In this document: positions 50,137 to 58,317 of the stretch, in pieces
How positions within the stretch are numbered: the stretch's first letter is position 1
How the letters are laid out: each line of letters begins with the position of its first letter
NCBI GenBank assembly: GCA_027296055.1
Contig: JAPUJT010000151.1
Location: 1-58,317, forward strand
Direction of reading: 5' to 3'
DNA: 58,317 nt
Source of the DNA: Planctomycetota bacterium
GTDB lineage: Bacteria > Planctomycetota > JAPUJT01
Notes under the pieces: model-generated
The model's database searches: none
What the model was told of the DNA's origin: nothing
The model's input: the letters and a program-made list of their open reading frames with translations, nothing else
Position numbers and translations under genes: made by a program

Positions 50137-51834
50137 ATGCGATTTCCGATCCTCCTCGCGCCGGCCCTCGGCGCGGCCCTACTCGCGGCTGGGGACCCCG
50201 GGGCGAAGAGCCGAGGCCCTTTCGATAATCCTGCCGAACACGAAGCCGCTGACGACGAGGGTCGCATAACCTACCGCAAGAGGCTTGCGGAGGCGCACAG
50301 GACGGGCGAGGCGGCGGACTACCTGAAGGTGGCCGAGTGGGCTGAGGAAGCGGGGCTCCGCCGGGAGGCTTGGGTGGCCTTTGAGATGGTCCTGGTCGCT
50401 GACTCGGACGACCTGACGGCCCGGAAGCGCCTGGGGTACGTCGCGAAGAATGGGCGCTGGGTGCTGGTCGAGAAGGGCGACATCCGACCCAGCGGCCTGG
50501 ACGAGGAGAGGGGGTTCACGCTCTCGAAGCGACTCCCCGGAGATGTACGGGCCTGCGCCGCCCTGGCGGTGAGCGTTGACCCCTGGGAGCGGCACGTCGG
50601 GCTCGACCGCCTGCAGGCGATCGCGGACGACTTCCGGTATTGGCTGGACGACAGCCTTCGCGACGAGTTCTCGGATGGCTACAACGCCGCCGTGCGGGAG
50701 ATCGGATGGCGTCCGCCCGCCGGCGCCATCGCCCCAGAGGATACGTCCGAGCGGATCACACGCCGGATCGATCAGCACATTCGCAAGACGCGTACCGGCC
50801 CGGTCGCCAAGGGCCTGGCGGCCCATCGGAAGGAGTTGCTGCGGGACGTGGGGCGGCACCGCCGCGAAGTCCGTAGACTCTACGACCCGCCGTCATCCCC
50901 TCGGAAAAGGCTGCACAGGGAGAAACTCCTCAGGCGCTGGTCCGAGGCCCGGAAGGACGCCCTGAAGGTTATCCGGGATCCGGAGGCGTATCACCGGACC
51001 GGCGAGGGCGAAGTTGTAGGGGGAGAGTTCGTCGCTCAACAGGTAGAGGCGACGCGGGCGGCGTACGAGGAGCTTCGAAACGTAGTGAACAAGGACCTCG
51101 TGCCCGTCATGGCCCTTCTCGATACAGAGGCAGCGGCGCTCGTGGAGGCCCTCGAGCCCTTGGAGAGACGGATTCGCGACATCGAGAGGTTCCTGGAATT
51201 CAACGAGATGCCAGTGAAGGAAGAGGCAAATGCTCCCTCCCCGGCAGCCTGGTATTTCCTCTTTGAGCGGGCCGGGGCAGCCGACCGTGTCGCCGGCCTT
51301 CACGGCCCGCTTGCTCCCTGGGAGGAGCGTGCGCTCTGCGTGCTGCGAAATGAACTCATCCTCCGCCGGAATGGGCAACTGGCGGCACCCGAGTCGGAAT
51401 TGGGGCCGACGGCGACCGCGACCGAGATCGAGCTTGCCCGGCTCCTCAACGAGAATCGCATCGCGATGGGGCTACCCGCCCTTGCGTTCGACCACCGACT
51501 CACCGCCTGCGCCCGGAATCATTCCGAGAATATGGCCCAGGTCGGGCGGCTCGATCACGGCTCATCGACACCAGGGCGTCGGACGCCTACCGAGCGGGCC
51601 CAGGACGCCGGGTTCGTCGGCGATGTCAGGGAGCTCCTTCATCGTGCGGAGGGAAAGTTGTCCGCTGGGGACGTGGTCGAGGCCTGGTATCGGGAGCCGG
51701 AACATCACCGTGCCCTCCTCGAGAAGGACTGGAACTGCGTCGGCTGCGGGATCCACGAGGGGTATGTGACACACATGCTCGGGGCGAGGACATCCGAAGA
51801 CGACACCGCGCAGGAATACGAGGAGCGGCGTTAG
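50137..51834 (+). CDS. Exported CAP/SCP-domain protein
   Basis: The 565-residue protein has a signal peptide (about 1-18), a helix-rich central part (about 30-420, with coiled coils around 240-350) and a C-terminal CAP domain (about 430-550) with LARLLNENRIAMGLPALAF, the LDHGSS segment with CAP His, and the HHRALLEKDWNCVGCG segment. CAP proteins of bacteria are secreted and often bind lipids or are proposed proteases. ATG 50137 gives the signal directly. Its upstream region is a copy of that of the second WD40 gene. Confidence 0.82.
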   Translation: MRFPILLAPALGAALLAAGDPGAKSRGPFDNPAEHEAADDEGRITYRKRLAEAHRTGEAADYLKVAEWAEEAGLRREAWVAFEMVLVADSDDLTARKRLGYVAKNGRWVLVEKGDIRPSGLDEERGFTLSKRLPGDVRACAALAVSVDPWERHVGLDRLQAIADDFRYWLDDSLRDEFSDGYNAAVREIGWRPPAGAIAPEDTSERITRRIDQHIRKTRTGPVAKGLAAHRKELLRDVGRHRREVRRLYDPPSSPRKRLHREKLLRRWSEARKDALKVIRDPEAYHRTGEGEVVGGEFVAQQVEATRAAYEELRNVVNKDLVPVMALLDTEAAALVEALEPLERRIRDIERFLEFNEMPVKEEANAPSPAAWYFLFERAGAADRVAGLHGPLAPWEERALCVLRNELILRRNGQLAAPESELGPTATATEIELARLLNENRIAMGLPALAFDHRLTACARNHSENMAQVGRLDHGSSTPGRRTPTERAQDAGFVGDVRELLHRAEGKLSAGDVVEAWYREPEHHRALLEKDWNCVGCGIHEGYVTHMLGARTSEDDTAQEYEERR

Positions 51835-52149
51835 GAGAGCTCAGCGGGAGCACGAGGCCCGGCGAGCATCATCTCGATCTCCACCTCCGAACCTGCCGCG
51901 CCCGCCCTCTTCGCCGATCACCCGCGTCATCGGGCCGAGGCCTAACATCATTGGTAATGATCGGCCGCGAGCTCCCATCTCCCCCGACCGCCGAGGAGCA
52001 GCGCTGAGACCACCCCGGGTCAGGGGCTGCAGAGCACCGCCCCGCCACCCGGCTCCTCTCCTGATTGTCCCGGCAAGCGATCCCCCTGGTCCCCGGAATC
52101 TGTGTCTTATAGGATGGGGCATCGACCTTCCCTGAACCCCGGAGGCCTT
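51835..52149. other. 315-nt intergenic region before the second WD40 gene
   Basis: No gene is seen. It holds a small palindrome at 51947-51961 (ATCATT-GGT-AATGAT), with flanking GGCCGA/TCGGCC that could extend it, and copy B of the duplicated upstream region at 52051-52117. Confidence 0.6.
52051..52117 (+). repeat. Duplicated 67-nt upstream region, copy B
   Basis: See copy A (50039-50105). The last 16 bases are identical and the distance to the start codon is almost the same. The similarity fades in the leader but returns at the start codons (xTGCGATT). Confidence 0.65.
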
Positions 52150-54861
52150 GTGCGATTCCATCCTATCCGTACCTCGGTGCCCGTCGGATTGCTTCTTCTC
52201 ATCCCCCTCCTAGTCTTCGCCCAGGAAGGGGCTCCCCCTGAGAGGCAACCCCCCAAAGATCAGTCCCCCAAGCCGCGCCTCGACCTCTACGGCGACCCCC
52301 TGCCGGAGGGGGCGATCCGACGCCTTGGATCCCTCCGGTTCCGGCACATCGGGACCGTATTATCCGTCGACTTCTCCCCGGACGGGAAGACTATCGCATC
52401 CGGAGGAAGGGACTGGACGGCCCGAATCTGGGATGCCCAGACCGGAAAGGAGATCCGCCGGTGGGAACTCGACGGTCAGGCCCTGGCCGTCTGCTTCTCT
52501 CCTGACGGCAAGACACTCGCCTGCGGAGTCGGAGAGCCCAACACCTCCCGGGGTACACGGAAACATCGCGCCGTTCTCCTGTGGGACACGGCCACGGGGA
52601 AGGAGATCGGCAAGCTCGGCGATCTGACAACGGACATCAGATCCATAGCGTTCTCCCATGACGGCGAGCGCCTGGCCGCTGGAGTCGGAAGACGCGGGGC
52701 CGAGGATCACGAGATCTACATCTGGAAGGTAACTACGGGTGAAGAACTGGTGGCGATCCGGGATCTCTCCAGCATCGTCTTCATCGTGGCTATCTCCCCT
52801 GAAGGGAAGTGGCTCGCCGCGGGGGACGGTGCCGATACGATCCACGTCTGGGACGCGTGGGATGGCAAGAGGCTGAAGAAGCTCGGTCCTTTCACCGACA
52901 AGAGCGCCGTCCATGCTCTTGCCTTCTCCCCTGACGGCAAGTGGCTTGCGTCAGGCCACTGGGACCAGAAGATCCGCGTCTGGAAGACCGCCAGTTGGGT
53001 GACCATCGATCCCCTCGAAGGCCATTCCTCCTCCGTCTGGTCGTTGGAGTTCTCCCCTGACAGCCGTCTCCTGGCGTCGGGTAGCTCCGACGGCAGCGTG
53101 GGAATATGGGACGCGCAGACTTGGAGTCTCGCCCGGCGTTGCGAAAGACCCGACGCGAGCCGCCGGGCCCAGATGCACGTTGTCCGCCCCGTCGCCTTTT
53201 CCCCTGATGGAAGGACGTTGGCGGCAGGCGATGGGGGTTCGAAGATCATCCTCTGGACCGTGCAATCGGCCGAGGAAGAGGTCCTGTACGAGGGTCATGC
53301 GGGTCGGGTGAGTTGCCTCGCCTTCACCCCCGATGGTCGGTCACTCGTCTCGGGCGGACGTGATGGATCCGTCCGCCTCTGGGACGTCGAATCGGGAAGG
53401 CAGAATCTGAAGCTATGGGGCCCCGGGTTCGGAGTCGGGGCGGTGGCGGTCTCACCGGCTGGAAAGACGCTGGCGTCGACGCACGCCCTCGGCCGAGCGC
53501 ATCTCTGGGATATGGCGACGGGCAAGCTTCTAGGGCAATGGCCGCCACGGAACCGGCGGGTCTCCGCAGAACTTCGGAGCCTACTCGAGAGCGTCCAATT
53601 TGAACGGTTCAACACGTTGGAATTCACTCCTGACGGCAAGAGCCTGTTCGCCGGGAGCACCCGTGACGCGGTGGCGCTCCTGAGCCTTCGGTCGAATGAT
53701 CTCGACATCTTCGCGCAACCGTTCCAAGGTCCAGGGATGGGTGGTGGGACGAGAAGCGTGGGACCAGCCCGACCGCGACTGGCAGAGATCTTTGGCGGAT
53801 GGGAGTACCTGCACAAGCCGGCAGCCCTCGCTCGAAATGGCGAGATAGCAATCTTTCGCACTTCCGATTCGACCGTGGTGGCCCGGCACCTGCCCAGCGG
53901 GAAGGAGTGGTTTCGCCAAGCCATACCCAGGCAGGAAGGAACAAATGGATCTCTCTATTCTGAGCCCAGGACTCTCGCGATTTCGTCGGACGGCCAGTTG
54001 GTCGCTCTCGGGAAGGGCGATGGGACCATCGAGCTCTGGGAGCTATTCTCCGGCCGGAGGATACGGGCTTGGAAGGCACACAAGTTCATGCCGCTTTCCC
54101 TGGATTTCTCGCCCACCGGGAGCCTTCTGGCGAGCACGAGTGTGGAATCCACGATCCGGCTCTGGGACATCTCCCAGGGCAAGGAGATGCGGAGATTGAG
54201 CGGCCATGAGGGATGGGCCCAGGTTGTCCGGTTCTCCCCTGACGGGAAGACCCTGGCATCGGCAGGTCTGGACACGACGGTCCTCCTCTGGGATGTGGAG
54301 GCGGTGCGAGTGGCCGCTACCGACCGGGGCGGTGCCATCGAAAAGAAAGACATCGAGGCCTTATGGGCCGATCTGGCCGGGGGGGACGCCGCCAAGTCCG
54401 AGGAGGCAGTCCGGACCCTTGCGGCCAACTCGGCGATGGCCATCTCATTCCTCGCGAACCGACTCCCCGTAAGGGTCCCCATGGATATGGAAGAAATCCG
54501 AAGCCTCGTCGCGCGCCTCGACGATGTCGACTTCGCCCGACGGGAGGAGACGACGAAAAGGCTGGAGGCCTTGGGCGACGCGGCCGAAACGCATCTGATG
54601 GAGAGCCTCGATGACTCGGACCGCAGCCCCGAGTCGCGCATCCGGATAGAGGCGATCCTTGGATCGTATGCTCCCCCCTACCGTGAAATCCCGAGCGAGA
54701 AAATGCGAGGCCTGCGGTCCATCCGAATCCTGGAGAAGATCAGCACGGCAGAAGCGCTGGAGGTGTTGAATCAGATCGCCCGGACCTTCCCTTCCGTCGT
54801 CGTCCGATCCCGGGCGAGTTTGGCCGCGAAACGGATCCGGTCCGCAAGCCGAGAATTCTAG
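52150..54861 (+). CDS. Second exported WD40-repeat protein with helical tail
   Basis: The 903-residue protein has a signal peptide (about 1-25, ending VFAQE), the YGDPLPEGAIRRLGSLRFR motif near residue 50, about 14 WD40 repeats (about 60-720, with FSPDGK-TLASGG motifs) and a helical tail (about 735-903) with FARREETTKRLEALGDAAE and IRILEKISTAEALEVLN. It is a paralogue of the gene at 16065. Start: GTG 52150 has GGAGG 5 nt upstream; a longer frame opens at 52102 but would begin within the duplicated upstream region. Confidence 0.85.
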   Translation: MRFHPIRTSVPVGLLLLIPLLVFAQEGAPPERQPPKDQSPKPRLDLYGDPLPEGAIRRLGSLRFRHIGTVLSVDFSPDGKTIASGGRDWTARIWDAQTGKEIRRWELDGQALAVCFSPDGKTLACGVGEPNTSRGTRKHRAVLLWDTATGKEIGKLGDLTTDIRSIAFSHDGERLAAGVGRRGAEDHEIYIWKVTTGEELVAIRDLSSIVFIVAISPEGKWLAAGDGADTIHVWDAWDGKRLKKLGPFTDKSAVHALAFSPDGKWLASGHWDQKIRVWKTASWVTIDPLEGHSSSVWSLEFSPDSRLLASGSSDGSVGIWDAQTWSLARRCERPDASRRAQMHVVRPVAFSPDGRTLAAGDGGSKIILWTVQSAEEEVLYEGHAGRVSCLAFTPDGRSLVSGGRDGSVRLWDVESGRQNLKLWGPGFGVGAVAVSPAGKTLASTHALGRAHLWDMATGKLLGQWPPRNRRVSAELRSLLESVQFERFNTLEFTPDGKSLFAGSTRDAVALLSLRSNDLDIFAQPFQGPGMGGGTRSVGPARPRLAEIFGGWEYLHKPAALARNGEIAIFRTSDSTVVARHLPSGKEWFRQAIPRQEGTNGSLYSEPRTLAISSDGQLVALGKGDGTIELWELFSGRRIRAWKAHKFMPLSLDFSPTGSLLASTSVESTIRLWDISQGKEMRRLSGHEGWAQVVRFSPDGKTLASAGLDTTVLLWDVEAVRVAATDRGGAIEKKDIEALWADLAGGDAAKSEEAVRTLAANSAMAISFLANRLPVRVPMDMEEIRSLVARLDDVDFARREETTKRLEALGDAAETHLMESLDDSDRSPESRIRIEAILGSYAPPYREIPSEKMRGLRSIRILEKISTAEALEVLNQIARTFPSVVVRSRASLAAKRIRSASREF

Positions 54862-54868
54862 ACCACAG

Positions 54869-54946
54869 CTCTCCCCCAGCGCTCGCCAGACCCGGGAGGC
54901 CCAGGCGGCACTGGAGCGGCTGGAGAAACGGGGGAAATCGGAGTGA
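54869..54946 (+). pseudogene. Remnant of a WD40-family C-terminal tail
   Basis: After the stop of the WD40 gene another frame reads SARQTREAQAALERLEKRGKS and ends TGA at 54944-54946. This looks like the last residues of the same protein family (compare the end of the gene at 16065: AQAKGALNRLAERK). The complete gene already has its own tail, so this is a leftover of a second copy, lost by deletion or recombination. Confidence 0.5.
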
Positions 54947-55010
54947 CGTGAGCTAGGTTCGGACGAGGCAATCCGGTCACCCAACGGAGCTTGATGAAAG
55001 GTCATGTGTG

Positions 55011-55922
55011 ATGGGTGGTAAAATAACTTTCCTGGTGGTGATCGTGACTGGCATCATCGCAGTCCAGATCATCCAGCGAGCGGGAGGCGGTGGTGATCCC
55101 ACGGCCCAAGAGGTGATCGAAAAGGTCCAGGCGACGTACGGCGACCTGGAGACGTACGAGACGGAAGGGGGGATCGTGTCAAACCAGATCCTGGACGGAG
55201 TCGAGGAGAAGGTGGAAACCTCGTTCCACATTCGGCTCAAGAAGCCCGACCTCTACCTGATCTCATGGACAGAGAAGTCCAGCGAGAAGCCGGGTAAGTC
55301 GATGACCCGCGCAGTCTGGAAGGATGGGAAGCAGGCTTATGGTTACTCGAGCTCAAGGAACGCCTACTCGAAGGTGGAGTACGACCGTATGGCCTTCTCC
55401 GGCGTCCACTACGAGGTCCCCCCTCTCTTCTTCCCGGACCTGGACCTCGGTTTCCCGGACCTTCCCCGGATGAAGGATGCTCGGATCGTCCGCACCGAGA
55501 TCGTCGCGGGGGAGGAGTGCTACGTCATCACGGGAGCGACCGAGCAGAGCGGGGGATTAACCTTCTGGATCTCCAAGTCGCGGCACTTCATCGTGCAGCG
55601 CTCTGAAGACATAGCCGATCTGAAAATCGACTTTGACCTGGCCCTGCGGCGCCACGAGGCGATGAAGGAGCACATACCCGACCAGCTCTGGGAGTTCAGC
55701 AAGAAGGCGATGGAGGAATCCAAGAAGTTCTACGAGACCCACGAGCTCGGTGGCGTCTCGACCGAGACACACACCCGGACTTCCACCCCCGACTTGAGCG
55801 AGGAGGACTTCCGGTTCGCTCTGCCCAAGGACGCGGCACTGGAGTCTCGCCGGGAAGAACGTGAGAAGTTTCTAAGGGATTACCTCTCTGGAGAAAAGCC
55901 GCTGTTCCCGGAGGTTAAGTAG
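55011..55922 (+). CDS. LolA-like/DUF2092-type exported protein
   Basis: The 303-residue protein has an N-terminal membrane anchor or signal (about 4-22) and then a LolA/LolB-like half-barrel (about 30-200) with ETYETEGGIV, FHIRLKKPDLYLISW and WISKSRHFIVQRSED. Residues about 205-303 form a helical and acidic tail. The fold binds lipids or lipoproteins; a role in lipoprotein sorting or as an envelope sensor is possible. GTG 55008 is an alternative start. A hairpin follows the stop. Confidence 0.7.
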   Translation: MGGKITFLVVIVTGIIAVQIIQRAGGGGDPTAQEVIEKVQATYGDLETYETEGGIVSNQILDGVEEKVETSFHIRLKKPDLYLISWTEKSSEKPGKSMTRAVWKDGKQAYGYSSSRNAYSKVEYDRMAFSGVHYEVPPLFFPDLDLGFPDLPRMKDARIVRTEIVAGEECYVITGATEQSGGLTFWISKSRHFIVQRSEDIADLKIDFDLALRRHEAMKEHIPDQLWEFSKKAMEESKKFYETHELGGVSTETHTRTSTPDLSEEDFRFALPKDAALESRREEREKFLRDYLSGEKPLFPEVK

Positions 55923-55933
55923 CCCATCAGACA

Positions 55934-55960
55934 TGGGGTGCGGTCTAACACACCGCCCCA
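55934..55960 (+). terminator. Hairpin after the LolA-like gene
   Basis: TGGGGTGCGGT (55934-55944) pairs with ACCGCCCCA (55952-55960) with a 2-nt bulge and a 7-nt loop. No long U-tract follows. Confidence 0.45.
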
Positions 55961-56053
55961 CCTGTCCCGCGGCGAAGAGATACAATATATTTGCTGGAAT
56001 TCGATTGGCACCGCTAGCAGGTCAGCGCCTGGTCCGTCAGGCCGACGAGCCGC

Positions 56054-56542
56054 ATGCGTAGAATAGTGCGATACCTGAGGCCCCGAACTCTCAAGCAGCT
56101 GCTTGCGACAACCTCTCTCTTCGCCGTAGTTTGCTCCGTTTACTTCCACTACATCGAATATGAAGACTACTGCGTGTATCAAAGCGGCCCTCAGGGCGCG
56201 AGCTCTCGTTTTCTGGTCAGGCGGCAGAGATTCCCCTGGATGCCACGCCAGGATAGGGTCGATGTTCCGATCAGTACGGCCGTTTTCGACCGAATGCAGA
56301 GGCGAGCACTTACTGCGGCATACAAGGACCATGCGGCGAGCCACATCACGGGAGCAAATCTAGAGTCATACACCCTCATCCGGAGAAGGAAGAGCTGGTG
56401 GCTGCGGGGTCCGCGGTATGTAACTGTTCCAGGCAATGCTTCCTCCTTCGAAGAGATTCGCCAGCGCGCCAAGAGCGGGCTAAATGCCTGTGGCGAGATC
56501 AGCTCGCACACCGTGTTTCTTGCCGATAGCTTCTTCGATTGA
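56054..56542 (+). CDS. Hypothetical single-pass membrane protein
   Basis: The 162-residue basic protein has an N-terminal transmembrane segment (about 17-34) after a cluster of Arg/Lys, so the remainder should be outside the cytoplasm. No family is recognised. The frame has ordinary codon use for this window. Its neighbours do not suggest a role. Confidence 0.6.
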   Translation: MRRIVRYLRPRTLKQLLATTSLFAVVCSVYFHYIEYEDYCVYQSGPQGASSRFLVRRQRFPWMPRQDRVDVPISTAVFDRMQRRALTAAYKDHAASHITGANLESYTLIRRRKSWWLRGPRYVTVPGNASSFEEIRQRAKSGLNACGEISSHTVFLADSFFD

Positions 56543-56568
56543 CCCTAGAGATTCACTGCTGGGATACG

Positions 56569-56600
56569 GCAGCCTGACAGGCTGCAGCCGCGCTGCGGCT
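56569..56600. repeat. Two adjacent near-perfect hairpins
   Basis: GCAGCCTG (56569-56576) pairs with CAGGCTGC (56578-56585) around a single A, and AGCCGC (56586-56591) pairs with GCGGCT (56595-56600). CTTCTTCG (56530-56537) and CGAAGAAG (56601-56608) could enclose both. It follows the hypothetical gene; there is no U-tract. Confidence 0.5.
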
Positions 56601-56759
56601 CGAAGAAGAGGCCGCTTGACAGGCATGGGAGGACAGACCGGGTGTCCCATGGCTACCAGCGATGGGGCCGGCAGAATACGCTACGGCGCGCCCGCAGAGT
56701 TGGCGCACGCTTTGAGGAGAAGAGGCTGTTCTTCCCTAAACCAATACATGGAGGCGACA

Positions 56760-57746
56760 ATGCCCGGCCCATTTCACAAGGGTGAGATAGCTGTTCAGGA
56801 GCGATACGGTGGACGGACGATGGCAGAGGCCGTTGGTCGAACGATTCGCGACCACATGCCGGCCTCCGCCCGGGAATTCGTGCAGCAACTTCCATTCGTC
56901 GTCCTCGGCGGAGCGGATGATCGGGGAGAGGTGTGGGCGACCCACCTTGTCGGTGAGCCGGGTTTCGTACGGCCCGTCGGCGAACGCACGTTTATTATCG
57001 ACGGTGGCATACTACCCGGTGATCCGCTCGAGGAAACACTGCGCAGAGTGGGATCGCCCATAGGGATGATCGGCATCGAGCCCCGCACACGTCGCAGGGT
57101 GCGGTTGAACGGTCAGATCGAGGCTGTCGAGACTGATGTCATTACCGTTTTGACGGCGGAGGTCTTCGCCAACTGCCCGAAATACATCCAGGCTCGCGAA
57201 TTCCCCACGAGCTCCAGTCGGGTGCCCGGCGAGGTCCGGCGCAACGAGAATCTGGATGACTGCCAGCGCGGCTGGATCGAGTCGGCCGACACGTTCTTCA
57301 TCGCGACGGTGAACGGCGATCGGGGCGCAGACTGCTCGCACCGCGGGGGAATGCCGGGATTCGTTCGAGTGCACGACGATAAGCGATTGAGCTTTCCCGA
57401 TTACGTCGGCAACTCCATGTTCCAAGCGCTTGGTAACATCGAGAGCGACCCGCGGGCCGGGCTGGTGTTTACGGACTACGCGTCCGGGACGCTCGTTCAT
57501 GTCACCGGGGATGCTCGAGTGGACGAGTCGGGTGAGCGACGGGCAGAATTCGACGGTGCCGAGCGAGTGGTGGAACTCAAAGTGAAGGGCGTGATCGAGC
57601 GGGCTGCAGTCCTGCCCCTGGCTGACACCTTCGTCGACTACTCTAGGTTCAACCCGGGGGCGCCGAGAGATCTCTCGGCGCGTCAAAGTGATACGGGAGC
57701 CTGGATTCGTTCAATTGGGGGTTGCTCGCCCGAACCAGATGCGTGA
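56760..57746 (+). CDS. Pyridoxamine 5'-phosphate oxidase-like FMN-binding protein
   Basis: The 328-residue protein matches the long PNPOx-like family: an N-terminal half (about 10-150) and a C-terminal split-barrel (about 155-310) with WIESADTFFIATV, HRGGMPGFVRV and LSFPDYVGNSMFQALGNIESDPRAG. Members bind FMN or F420 and act on unknown substrates. ATG 56760 has GGAGG 5 nt upstream. The OsmC gene follows after 187 nt, in the same direction, and the two may form a redox or stress unit. Confidence 0.8.
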   Translation: MPGPFHKGEIAVQERYGGRTMAEAVGRTIRDHMPASAREFVQQLPFVVLGGADDRGEVWATHLVGEPGFVRPVGERTFIIDGGILPGDPLEETLRRVGSPIGMIGIEPRTRRRVRLNGQIEAVETDVITVLTAEVFANCPKYIQAREFPTSSSRVPGEVRRNENLDDCQRGWIESADTFFIATVNGDRGADCSHRGGMPGFVRVHDDKRLSFPDYVGNSMFQALGNIESDPRAGLVFTDYASGTLVHVTGDARVDESGERRAEFDGAERVVELKVKGVIERAAVLPLADTFVDYSRFNPGAPRDLSARQSDTGAWIRSIGGCSPEPDA

Positions 57747-57933
57747 CGAGACGCTGATGATCGGCGCTTCGTGATGGACCATTCCAACCATCAGGGTGTC
57801 ACGACTTGGGGACGGCCAGGGCGGACGCCGTCGGCAAGCCTCCCCAGGATCGAATTCCGGCGCTTGAGTGGGGAGGTATGAATGGCCATGCTTCGAACTA
57901 ACAATTTTCTGGCGTACAGATAGGGGTAAGGTC

Positions 57934-58317
57934 ATGGCCGACGATGTAAGTTCAGCAAGGGTCGTCGTCAGGGGTGGAAGCGCGGGTTACGCGCAGGAAA
58001 TCGAAGTCGGAGGACACCGGTTCGTAGCTGACGAGCCAGCGAAGGTCGGCGGTACCGATACCGGGCCCAATCCTTACGATCTCCTCCTGGCGTCACTCGG
58101 TGCCTGTTCGTCGATGACTCTCCGCATGTATGCGGATCGAAAGGGGTGGCCACTCGAGGGCGTCACCGTGCGTCTGAGTCACCGTAAGATCCACAGCAGA
58201 GACTGCGCCGAATGTGAGACGGAAGAGGGATTCTTGGATGAGATCGAGGAGAGCGTTTCTCTCTCGGGGCCTCTCGACGAATCCCAGCGGGCGCGGCTCT
58301 TCGAAATATCGGGTCGG
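57934..58317 (+). CDS. OsmC/YhfA-type peroxide-resistance protein (3' end outside window)
   Basis: 128 residues are visible and the frame runs off the window end. Motifs are [20 protein letters not shown] with the peroxidatic Cys, then [13 protein letters not shown] and a [10 protein letters not shown] segment typical of the YhfA-like branch; the second redox Cys should lie just past the window. It reduces organic hydroperoxides. The start at 57934 has an AGGGGTAAGG site. Confidence 0.88.
   Translation, partial: MADDVSSARVVVRGGSAGYAQEIEVGGHRFVADEPAKVGGTDTGPNPYDLLLASLGACSSMTLRMYADRKGWPLEGVTVRLSHRKIHSRDCAECETEEGFLDEIEESVSLSGPLDESQRARLFEISGR

Overview
The window is 58 kb of GC-rich bacterial chromosome with about 50 protein genes. 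I see no rRNA, tRNA, CRISPR array, insertion sequence or prophage. The best guess for the source is a planctomycete-like bacterium (Planctomycetota or a close relative). The evidence is two large exported WD40 proteins that share the N-terminal GDPLPEGA-I-RLG motif and a helical tail, DUF1570-type peptidase-fold proteins, a secreted terpene-cyclase-fold protein, and many lipoproteins and carboxypeptidase-regulatory repeat proteins. A double-membrane envelope is clear from the TonB receptor, porin, beta-barrel and MCE transporter genes. The phylum call is an inference.

Layout. 1-4.5 kb: GAF protein and PilT (cut by the window start), an HNH nuclease, a small zinc-finger membrane protein, and an SDR reductase with a PD-(D/E)XK nuclease. 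4.7-10.2 kb: a repeat/propeller lipoprotein, then a divergent TonB-dependent receptor and TonB. 10.2-15.9 kb: a tight seven-gene operon with a PP2C phosphatase, an anti-sigma-type kinase and a STAS protein directly upstream of an MlaE/MlaF/MlaD lipid transporter and a TPR lipoprotein. 16-20 kb: a WD40 protein and an OprO/P-type porin. 20.1-24.2 kb: three overlapping genes for a diheme NorC-like cytochrome, a divergent NorB-like haem-copper protein and an octahaem cytochrome. 24-36 kb: envelope and exported proteins (Delta-60 lipoprotein, PilZ, carboxypeptidase-regulatory repeats, DUF1570 peptidase, catalytically dead alpha/beta-hydrolase, patatin, cyclase-fold protein). 36-41 kb: glycosyltransferase, DUF2304, FAD oxidoreductase and methyltransferase, suggesting glycan or glycolipid work. 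41-49 kb: a second repeat protein and a dead DUF1570 paralogue, a ParE-type toxin-antitoxin pair, a large polytopic membrane protein and a B12-type radical SAM enzyme. 49-58 kb: CBS and cupin proteins, a CAP-domain protein and a second WD40 protein that share a duplicated 67-nt upstream region, a LolA-like protein, an FMN-binding protein and an OsmC protein cut by the window end.

Three things stand out. The NOR-like cluster has a large subunit that lacks one FeB histidine and the catalytic glutamate of canonical cNOR and has Met at the position of a low-spin haem histidine. The partner-switching/MCE operon suggests phospho-control of lipid transport, with the STAS protein possibly acting as MlaB. 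Two gene families carry inactive catalytic sites (a dead DUF1570 peptidase beside a live one elsewhere in the window, and a hydrolase that has lost all three triad residues). Two palindromic CCGCCTTCGC/GGCTACGGCG elements and several strong hairpins mark the gene boundaries. All alignments and identities were made by eye.
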